Part shown: positions 14,145 to 20,503 of the stretch, piece by piece
How the letters are laid out: each line of letters begins with the position of its first letter
Numbering within the stretch: the stretch's first letter is position 1
IMG/VR virus record: IMGVR_UViG_3300023115_000136
Coordinates: 1 to 20,503 of that record
Origin: a virus
Length of the DNA: 20,503 nt
Strand: one strand, 5' to 3'
Position numbers and translations under genes: made by a program
The notes under the pieces: model-generated
The model's database searches: none
What the model saw: only the letters and a program-made list of their open reading frames with translations
What the model was told of the DNA's origin: nothing

Positions 14145-15271
14145 TGCCTGCTAAGTCTGTAAAACAAAGAAGATTTATGGGTATGGTACGTGCCGTCCAA
14201 AAGGGCGAGATGGACGCACCATCACCTGAGATTGCCAGTGCTGCTAAGGATATGGGTTCCAAAGCAGTGAGAGAATTTGCCAAGACTAAAGAGAAGAATC
14301 TTCCTATGAAGAAGGAAGAGGTTGAAATTGAAGAGGGTATGTCTCTCAAAGATTTCAAAGCAAATCGTAGAAAACTGAAGCGTAGAGAAGCCTCTGCCGA
14401 TGCCAAGAAGAGAGGACACGTTGGTAAAGAATGGTACAACAGTGGTAGGACCTATTCTCCCGATGAAGCAAAGAGTGGTCGTGCAAAGATGGATGATGAA
14501 GAAAGAAGCACAAGAAAGCGTAGTGCTATGGACCCTGAGGGTGAAGATAGCAACTACTCAGCAGATAAGACGAAGAATCCTAAGAAACTGCGTAAGCAGA
14601 AGGCAATGGGCGAATCCATATCATTCTCTCAGTTTGTAGAGTCTGAGGTAGAGCATCTCGAAGAGATGCCCTATCAGGTCTATGGTTCTACTGATGGTAA
14701 GAAGGAGAAGAAGATCGGCAAACCTGTGAAGAGCAAGAAGTATGCTGATGCAAGAGCAGCAGAACTTGCTGATACTCACAAGGCAACTGGTGGTAAGTAT
14801 CGTTCTGAGTACACAGAAGAGACCATCGTTGAGCGTGGTGACTACTGGCATCCCGATCCTGAGAAGGATCGCAAACTGGGTGGTCCTGGTGCTAACCAGC
14901 GTGCTCGTGAAGATCGTGCTGATGCTGCTAAACCCAAGGAAGATCCTAAGAAACTGCGTAAGGGTGAGTCCTATATGGATTATGCCAAGCGTCAGAAGGG
15001 TGGTACCGCTGCACCGAAAAAGAAAGAAGGTCTGCGAGACAAACTCAAGCGTAAGTTGGGTCTGAAAGAAGATGCACCCACTATGTCCACAGGTAGCACT
15101 GGTAGTGCTGCTGGATTTAGTTCTGAAGCTGATGCAGATGGTCCTACAGCAGGACTCGATCAACCCTTGGGTGGTACAACTAGACTTCGTGGTAAGGGTG
15201 GCACACCCAAAAAGAGGAAGTTCAAGTGTCGTAAATCTGATGATGGTGTAAATCAGGTTTGCGGAGGTTGA
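14144..15271 (+). CDS. Modular basic protein with DUF3008-like N-terminus, probable virion protein
   Basis: A 375-residue lysine-rich, largely disordered protein assembled from short modules. Residues 1-52 (MPAKSVKQRRFMGMVRAVQKG, then SAAKDMGSKAVREFA) resemble DUF3008. Residues 56-65 (MKKEEVEIEEG) repeat the motif of the gene at 10127 and fit a gp21-type site, IEE before G. PKKLRK occurs twice (146-151 and 268-273). ESISFSQFVESEVEHLEE (157-174) resembles an internal targeting peptide. GDYWHPDPEKDRKLGGPGAN (232-251) is a block I have seen in other cyanophage proteins. The C-terminus has two cysteines (C362, C373). No enzyme signature is visible. The ATG overlaps the preceding stop. A head-internal or scaffold role is inferred. 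Confidence 0.85.
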   Translation: MPAKSVKQRRFMGMVRAVQKGEMDAPSPEIASAAKDMGSKAVREFAKTKEKNLPMKKEEVEIEEGMSLKDFKANRRKLKRREASADAKKRGHVGKEWYNSGRTYSPDEAKSGRAKMDDEERSTRKRSAMDPEGEDSNYSADKTKNPKKLRKQKAMGESISFSQFVESEVEHLEEMPYQVYGSTDGKKEKKIGKPVKSKKYADARAAELADTHKATGGKYRSEYTEETIVERGDYWHPDPEKDRKLGGPGANQRAREDRADAAKPKEDPKKLRKGESYMDYAKRQKGGTAAPKKKEGLRDKLKRKLGLKEDAPTMSTGSTGSAAGFSSEADADGPTAGLDQPLGGTTRLRGKGGTPKKRKFKCRKSDDGVNQVCGG

Positions 15272-15272
15272 G

Positions 15273-15701
15273 ATGGCATTTGGTCTGCAGAAACTTGCGG
15301 TCCTTGAATCCAAACTCGATATTTATGAAGACCTATCAAAAGAAATGCTCGACAAACTTGAGCGAGCAGTTGGCACCATCTCAGAGAACAGTAACAAGGT
15401 TGCTGTAATTTTGGAGCGTCACGAGAACAGACTCGACGAAGGTGACAAAGCAAACCAGGCAATCATCAAGATGATCAATGATCATCAGAAGTATGATGAG
15501 AAAATGTTTGAGCGTTTCACTGAGAGATTTAGTGAAATGGAAAAGAAGATTGATGATCTCTATAAGTTTAGATGGATTGCTGTGGGTCTAGGCATCGCTG
15601 CTGTGACGATCCTCAAAGCGCCTGACATCTTTGGAAATATGTTGACACCTGACGTTAAGACAAGTACAATGACAGGAGTTGAGATCGTCAGACCAGGATG
15701 A
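15273..15701 (+). CDS. Coiled-coil protein with one membrane segment (probably DUF7201)
   Basis: A 142-residue protein. Residues 5-95 are a long heptad-rich coiled coil (KLAVLESKLDIYEDLSKEML, then RFTERFSEMEKKIDDLYKFR). A single hydrophobic segment WIAVGLGIAAVTIL (101-114) follows, and then a short polar tail. I recall this as a small cyanophage family of unknown function (I believe DUF7201). A membrane anchor with a long coiled coil would suit a lysis-related or membrane-scaffold role, but nothing proves it. GGAGG at 15263-15267, inside the last codons of the upstream gene, is a strong ribosome binding site. The stop overlaps gp61 as ATGA. Confidence 0.85.
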   Translation: MAFGLQKLAVLESKLDIYEDLSKEMLDKLERAVGTISENSNKVAVILERHENRLDEGDKANQAIIKMINDHQKYDEKMFERFTERFSEMEKKIDDLYKFRWIAVGLGIAAVTILKAPDIFGNMLTPDVKTSTMTGVEIVRPG

Positions 15702-16696
15702 GTTACGTTGATGTCAAGTACGCTCGCCTGGTTGGTGGTCGTCTCGACTTGTTCAAAGAAAAAAAGTCAAATCTTTATAACTTTAGATGCCCCTATTGCG
15801 GTGACTCTCAGAAGCAGAAGTCCAAAGCAAGGGGTTATCTTTTCTCTATGAAGAATGACCTCATCTTCAAGTGTCATAACTGTGGAGTGGGGAGAACGCT
15901 GAGTAATTTTCTTAAGGATAATGCTCGCGACCTTCACGATCAGTATGTGATGGAAAGATATAGGGATGGAATGGTCGGTAAACGAACCAGAGTTCCAACA
16001 CCAGACTTCAAAAAGTATCAGAGCAAACCAAAGTTTAATACTGGTACTAACCTCCCATCAATTTCCTCTCTAAATAATGGACATCCAGCAAGAGACTACC
16101 TTGAAAAACGTCAAATCCCTAGCGAAGCGTTTGATAGAATTTACTATACAGAAAAGTTCAAACGTTATATTAACTCTCAAAAGCAGACGTTTGAAAATCT
16201 ACAGAACGACCAACCCAGGATCATAATTCCTCTCTGTGATTTTGACGGAAAGTGGTTTGGTGTACAGGGAAGAGCATTATCCCCACATTCCAAACTCAGG
16301 TACATTACTATTATTTTCGATGAAACTAAACCCAAACTCTTCGGTCTCGACCGACTGGACCGCGACAGTAGAACCTTCATTACAGAAGGTCCCTTCGATA
16401 GTCTCTTCCTTCGCAATGCGATTGCTATGTGTGGAAGTGATGTTCATCTTGGTAGTTGGGGGATTAGCAATCGTGTGTGGGTCTATGATAACGAACCACG
16501 AAACCCACAAATTGTTGAAAGAATCGCCAAGTCAATCGACAGCGGTGATCAAGTAGTCATCTTTCCAAAAGATGTCAATCAAAAAGATTTGAATGATATG
16601 TTCCTCGCTGGACACGACGTTCAATCTCTGGTAGAATCTAATGTCTATCAAGGTTTAGAAGCAAAACTCAAGTTTACTCAATGGAAGAAGGTATGA
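15698..16696 (+). CDS. 61: DNA primase gp61
   Basis: Primase that makes RNA primers for lagging-strand synthesis together with the gp41 helicase encoded earlier in the window. The 332-residue protein has an N-terminal zinc-binding domain with C31, C34, C59 and C62 (CPYC...CHNC). The TOPRIM core follows: FITEGPFDSLFL with E230 (metal-binding glutamate), VWVYDNEP with D264, and KDLNDMF near residue 297. The length is close to T4 gp61 (342 residues). The ATG overlaps the upstream stop (ATGA), although the upstream gene looks unrelated to replication, and the stop overlaps the nrdA start. Confidence 0.94.
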   Translation: MSYVDVKYARLVGGRLDLFKEKKSNLYNFRCPYCGDSQKQKSKARGYLFSMKNDLIFKCHNCGVGRTLSNFLKDNARDLHDQYVMERYRDGMVGKRTRVPTPDFKKYQSKPKFNTGTNLPSISSLNNGHPARDYLEKRQIPSEAFDRIYYTEKFKRYINSQKQTFENLQNDQPRIIIPLCDFDGKWFGVQGRALSPHSKLRYITIIFDETKPKLFGLDRLDRDSRTFITEGPFDSLFLRNAIAMCGSDVHLGSWGISNRVWVYDNEPRNPQIVERIAKSIDSGDQVVIFPKDVNQKDLNDMFLAGHDVQSLVESNVYQGLEAKLKFTQWKKV

Positions 16697-18993
16697 ATGT
16701 TATTAAAAGGAACGGCACTACCGAACCTCTCGACCTCGATAAGATGCATCAGATGGTTGAGTTTGCCTGTGATGGACTCGCAGGTGTAAGTGAATCTCAA
16801 GTGGAAATGAATGCCAACCTGCAGTTTTTTGATGGCATTAAGTCTTCGGAAATTCAAGACATCTTGATCAAGTCTGCAAGTGATTTGATCAGTCTTGAAA
16901 CTCCGAACTATCAGTATGTTGCAGCACGTCTTCTTCTGTTTAGTGTTCGTAAGCAAGTGTTTCCTGAATGGAATACCTCTGGGTATCTTCCACTAAAACA
17001 ACACGTTGAGAATTGTGTAAACGTTGGCGTTTACGATGAGTCTATTCTCTCTAAATATTCTGATCAGGAGTGGCAAGTCCTGGACAGTTTCATTGATCAC
17101 GATCGCTGTATGGGATTCACCTATGCAGGTCTTCGTCAGATCGTAGACAAGTATCTGGTACAGGATCGCAGCAGCGGGCGTCTATATGAGACACCGCAGT
17201 ATATGTACATTATGGTTGCTGCCACACTGTTCCAAGACTATCCTAAGCAGACACGTCTCGATTATGTCCAGCGGTACTACGCAGCAACCTCCAAAGGAAA
17301 AATCAACTTGCCGACACCAGTTCTGGCAGGAGTCCGAACACCATTGCGCCAATTTGCATCTTGTGTTCTCGTTGATGTTGATGACACCCTCGATGGTATC
17401 TTTAGCTCTGATATGGCTATTGGTAAATACGTCGCACAAAGGGCTGGGATCGGTATTAACGCAGGCAGAATCCGTGGCATCAACAGCAAGATCAGAGGCG
17501 GAGAGGTACAACACACAGGTGTGGTCCCCTTCCTTAAAAAGTTTGAAGCAACTGTACGATGCTGCACACAAAACGGTATCCGAGGTGGTTCTGCTACAGT
17601 TCACTTTCCTATCTGGCACCAAGAGATAGAAGATATTATTGTTCTTAAGAACAATAAAGGTACCGAAGATAACCGAGTTCGGAAACTTGACTATTCCATT
17701 CAACTCTCTAAACTGTTCTACGAACGGTTCATTCGCAATGAGAACATCACCCTTTTCTCTCCTCACGACGTTCCTGGTCTATATGCTGCTTTTGGCACTC
17801 CTGAGTTTGATGGTCTATACACCAGATACGAGGAAGATCAATCCATTCCCCGTAAGACAATCGGTGCCCAGGAACTGATCCTCGATCTTCTGAAGGAACG
17901 TGCTGAGACTGGTCGTATTTACATTATGAATATCGACCACTGCAACTCCCACTCCTCCTTCAAGGACAAGGTTTATATGTCCAACCTGTGTCAGGAGATC
18001 ACTCTCCCCACAGATCCTATCGACCACATCGATGATGAGGCAGGTGAGATTGCTCTGTGTATTCTGTCTGCCATCAACGTTGGTAAGATCCGTTCTCTTA
18101 ATGAGATGGAAGAACTTTGTGATCTCGCTGTAAGGGGTCTGGAAGAACTGATCGATTATCAGGAGTATCCCGTCGCTGCAGCACGTCGTAGCACCCTTGC
18201 AAGGCGTTCTCTGGGCATTGGATACATTGGTTTGGCACACTACCTTGCTAAGATTGGTGCAAAGTATGATGATGCATATGCTCACACTGAAGTGCATAAA
18301 CTATCTGAAGCATTCCAATTCAATCTTCTTAAAGCATCTAATCAACTTGCTATCGAGAAGGGTGCCTGCGCTGCATTTGATCGTACCAAATATGCCGATG
18401 GCATTCTCCCCATCGATACATATAAGAAGGAAGTTGATGAGATTGTAGCACCTGCATATTTTTATGATTGGGATTCTTTACGGGCGTCTATTCAGCAGTA
18501 TGGTCTACGACACAGCACACTGTCCGCACAAATGCCTTCGGAGAGCAGTTCCGTTGTGTCAAATGCAACCAATGGAATCGAACCACCTCGCGACTACTTG
18601 TCCGTTAAGAAGTCGAAAAAGGGACCCTTGAAGCAAATCGTTCCTGGTTATCCTCATCTCAAGAACAAATACACTTTGTTGTGGGATATGCCTTCTAACG
18701 AAGGATATGTTAAAATTGTTGCAGTGATGCAAAAGTTCTTTGATCAGGCAATCAGCGGCAACTGGAGTTATAATCCAGAGAATTATGAAAATGGTGAGGT
18801 TCCATCCTCTGTGATGGCAGGTGATCTTCTGAATACTTACAAGTATGGTTGGAAGACTTCCTATTATCAAAACACTTATGATAATAAAAAGGATTCTGAC
18901 GTGGAAGAAAACATCCGTCAGGTCATTGATATTGATAATCTTGTAAACGAACTCTTGGAGGCAGACGACGACTGTGACAGTTGCAAAGTTTAG
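16693..18993 (+). CDS. nrdA: Ribonucleotide reductase class Ia large subunit
   Basis: Large subunit of aerobic ribonucleotide reductase; it reduces ribonucleotides to deoxyribonucleotides for phage DNA synthesis. Numbered from the ATG at 16693 (766 residues), the redox cysteines are C224 (FASCVLVD) and C456 (IALCILSAINVG). The radical-site loop is NLCQE with N431, C433 and E435. YYQNT near the end carries the two radical-transfer tyrosines, and the C-terminal CDSCKV has the shuttle cysteine pair. These match E. coli NrdA with a small offset. The first 90 residues contain an ATP-cone-like region (VIKRNGTTEPLDLDKM), so allosteric activity control may be kept. The ATG at 16693 overlaps the gp61 stop as ATGA and is preceded by GAAGAAGG; ATG at 16681 is an alternative that adds four residues. 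Confidence 0.96.
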   Translation: MNVIKRNGTTEPLDLDKMHQMVEFACDGLAGVSESQVEMNANLQFFDGIKSSEIQDILIKSASDLISLETPNYQYVAARLLLFSVRKQVFPEWNTSGYLPLKQHVENCVNVGVYDESILSKYSDQEWQVLDSFIDHDRCMGFTYAGLRQIVDKYLVQDRSSGRLYETPQYMYIMVAATLFQDYPKQTRLDYVQRYYAATSKGKINLPTPVLAGVRTPLRQFASCVLVDVDDTLDGIFSSDMAIGKYVAQRAGIGINAGRIRGINSKIRGGEVQHTGVVPFLKKFEATVRCCTQNGIRGGSATVHFPIWHQEIEDIIVLKNNKGTEDNRVRKLDYSIQLSKLFYERFIRNENITLFSPHDVPGLYAAFGTPEFDGLYTRYEEDQSIPRKTIGAQELILDLLKERAETGRIYIMNIDHCNSHSSFKDKVYMSNLCQEITLPTDPIDHIDDEAGEIALCILSAINVGKIRSLNEMEELCDLAVRGLEELIDYQEYPVAAARRSTLARRSLGIGYIGLAHYLAKIGAKYDDAYAHTEVHKLSEAFQFNLLKASNQLAIEKGACAAFDRTKYADGILPIDTYKKEVDEIVAPAYFYDWDSLRASIQQYGLRHSTLSAQMPSESSSVVSNATNGIEPPRDYLSVKKSKKGPLKQIVPGYPHLKNKYTLLWDMPSNEGYVKIVAVMQKFFDQAISGNWSYNPENYENGEVPSSVMAGDLLNTYKYGWKTSYYQNTYDNKKDSDVEENIRQVIDIDNLVNELLEADDDCDSCKV

Positions 18994-19024
18994 AACAGGT
19001 GTAGAGCGTAAGCAGATTGAAGGT

Positions 19025-20155
19025 ATGACCGTCTTCAATCAGAATGCTCACGATACCAAGAAACAACCAATGTTTTTCGGTCAACCTCTGGGAGTCCAGA
19101 GGTATGATGGGGCGAAGTATCCTGTGTTTGAGAAACTCACTACTCAGCAATTGGGATACTTCTGGAGACCTGAAGAGGTCTCCCTCCAGAAAGATCGAGC
19201 AGATTTTCAGACACTGACTGCTGCACAAAAACACATCTTTACATCCAATCTGCGCTATCAAATCCTCCTCGATTCTGTTCAAGGGCGGGGTCCTGGTATG
19301 GCTTTTATCCCATACTGTTCACTGCCCGAACTTGAGTCTGCTATGATTGCGTGGGAGTTTATGGAGATGATCCATAGCAAGTCCTACACATACATCATTA
19401 AGAATGTCTACTCTGATCCCAGTGAAGTGTTTGACACTATCCTGGATGATGAAAAGATTCTGAATCGTGCTAAGTCTGTGACTGAAGCGTATGATGATTT
19501 CATCAACACTGCTCATCAGTGGGACACTGGTAATATGTGGCAGTCTGATTGGAACGGATCTCCTTCAAAGACTTGGGAGCAGAAAGAACTGAAACGTAAA
19601 CTGTATCGTGCAGTTGTTAATGTGAATATCCTTGAGGGTATTCGCTTCTATGTTTCGTTTGCTTGTTCCTTTGGTTTTGGTGAACTGAAAATGATGGAAG
19701 GATCCGCAAAGATCATTTCCTTGATTGCACGTGATGAGTCTCAGCATCTCGTGTTGACTCAGAACATTATCAATAAGTGGAATGCTGGTGATGATCCTGA
19801 TATGATGGACATCATTAAAGAAGAAGAAGGTAACGTCATTGAGATGTTCCGTCGCACTGTTGATGAGGAGAAGGAGTGGGCAGAGTATCTGTTTACCAGT
19901 GGTTCTATGATTGGTTTGAATGCCAAACTTCTTGGACAATATGTTGAGTGGATTGCCAATCGTCGAATGAAGGCAATTGGTTTGAAACCCATCTATGATA
20001 TTCCTGCCAAGAACAATCCACTTCCTTGGACTGAGCACTGGTTGAACTCTAAGGGTCAACAGAATGCTCCTCAGGAAACTGAGATCGAGTCTTATGTGGT
20101 GGGTGCTATTAAGCAGGATGTTCAGAAAGATACGTTTGCTGGTTTCCAACTCTGA
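19025..20155 (+). CDS. nrdB: Ribonucleotide reductase class Ia small subunit
   Basis: Small subunit carrying the di-iron centre and tyrosyl radical that starts catalysis in NrdA. From the ATG at 19025 it has 376 residues, the same as E. coli NrdB, and the metal ligands fall at nearly identical positions: D83, E114, H117, E204, E238 and H241, with radical tyrosine Y121 (HSKSYTYII). The C-terminus (QKDTFAGFQL) is the tail that docks into NrdA. A GTG at 18974 in the same frame overlaps nrdA and would add 17 residues with no counterpart in E. coli NrdB, although a GGAGG at 18957-18961 precedes it. I prefer 19025 on homology. All radical and metal residues are present. Confidence 0.95.
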   Translation: MTVFNQNAHDTKKQPMFFGQPLGVQRYDGAKYPVFEKLTTQQLGYFWRPEEVSLQKDRADFQTLTAAQKHIFTSNLRYQILLDSVQGRGPGMAFIPYCSLPELESAMIAWEFMEMIHSKSYTYIIKNVYSDPSEVFDTILDDEKILNRAKSVTEAYDDFINTAHQWDTGNMWQSDWNGSPSKTWEQKELKRKLYRAVVNVNILEGIRFYVSFACSFGFGELKMMEGSAKIISLIARDESQHLVLTQNIINKWNAGDDPDMMDIIKEEEGNVIEMFRRTVDEEKEWAEYLFTSGSMIGLNAKLLGQYVEWIANRRMKAIGLKPIYDIPAKNNPLPWTEHWLNSKGQQNAPQETEIESYVVGAIKQDVQKDTFAGFQL

Positions 20156-20157
20156 TT

Positions 20158-20503
20158 ATGTTTATTGGTAATGTTCCTGAATCGGTCTCTGAACCGATCA
20201 AGGCAAGATTGTTGAACAGTCCATACTGGCCTTGGTATATGATTACTGAGACAACTGGATATGATCCTCGCTTCAATGACAGTATCCCTGATGAACTGTC
20301 TGGCGAGGATCCCCAGTTTCAACATACCGTGGTTAACAATCACGGTGAGATTACTTCTCAACACGCTTGGGACATCGTTGCAGAACCTCTCTGGAATTAT
20401 GTCGCAGAGAATTTCTCTGAGCAACTTGGAGACTTCGATAAGTTTCGTCGTATCAAGATCAATCTTCTGACGAAGAAAGATTCTAAGCATATGTATCATA
20501 CTC
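20158..20503 (+). CDS. Probable 2OG-Fe(II) oxygenase, 3' end outside window
   Basis: An open frame begins at ATG 20158, two bases after the nrdB stop, and runs off the right edge (115 complete codons visible). The first part (MFIGNVPESVSEPIKARLLN, then SPYWPWYMI) and the end of the visible part (KFRRIKINLLTKKDSKHMYHT) fit cyanophage 2OG-Fe(II) oxygenases. In those the sequence continues into the iron-binding H-x-D, which would lie just past the window. The iron ligands themselves are not visible, so the assignment rests on resemblance and on the usual place of such a gene after nrdB in cyanomyoviruses. Confidence 0.72.
   Translation, partial: MFIGNVPESVSEPIKARLLNSPYWPWYMITETTGYDPRFNDSIPDELSGEDPQFQHTVVNNHGEITSQHAWDIVAEPLWNYVAENFSEQLGDFDKFRRIKINLLTKKDSKHMYHT

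Noticed and set aside
14621-15313. 230-residue reverse-strand open frame
   Set aside because: Antisense of the lysine-rich gene at 14144; no ribosome binding site and no recognisable sequence.
18974-19024. Upstream GTG start for nrdB overlapping nrdA
   Set aside because: The added 17 residues have no counterpart in E. coli NrdB, and the ATG at 19025 gives the same length and ligand numbering as E. coli; the GTG remains possible because GGAGG precedes it.

Overview
The window comes from a T4-like (myovirus) phage genome, most likely a cyanophage of marine Synechococcus or Prochlorococcus. It carries T4-type replication genes (DNA polymerase gp43, UvsX recombinase, gp41 helicase, gp61 primase) in the order usual for cyanomyoviruses. 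Interleaved with them are genes typical of marine cyanophages: 2-oxoglutarate/Fe(II) oxygenases, mazG, speD and class Ia nrdA/nrdB. All convincing genes are on the + strand, tightly packed, many sharing start and stop codons (ATGA-type overlaps). I found no tRNA, rRNA, CRISPR array or insertion sequence, and no gene-free stretch longer than about 90 bases.

Layout. (1) 1-5509 is a replication block: gp43 (5' end outside the window), uvsX, a 2OG-Fe(II) oxygenase, gp41 and mazG, chained by short overlaps. (2) 5506-6881 holds three small uncharacterised genes and speD (TTG start), closed by an intrinsic terminator. (3) 6908-15701 is an island that looks late-expressed and probably virion-associated. 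It has three T4/S-PM2-style late promoter motifs (NATAAATA), a PD-(D/E)xK-like protein, a protein with the ordered motifs of ATP-dependent ligases, a NMNAT/PPAT-like nucleotidyltransferase, several lysine-rich low-complexity proteins, an Ig-fold protein and small conserved cyanophage proteins. (4) 15698-20503 returns to nucleic-acid metabolism: gp61, nrdA, nrdB and the start of a probable second 2OG oxygenase.

How it fits together. gp43, gp41, gp61 and UvsX are core replisome and recombination parts. NrdA/NrdB supply deoxynucleotides, MazG removes selected NTPs or dNTPs, and SpeD feeds polyamine synthesis. The central island is the unusual part. Several of its proteins begin with, or contain, short sequences ending in (L/I)-x-E followed by A or G. 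That matches the capsid-targeting and cleavage signal used by T4 prohead protease gp21. Together with the late promoters, this suggests a set of head-internal proteins that may be packaged and injected with the DNA, including a predicted nucleotidyltransferase enzyme. That reading is inference. The gene calls for the replication and metabolic enzymes rest on clear catalytic motifs.
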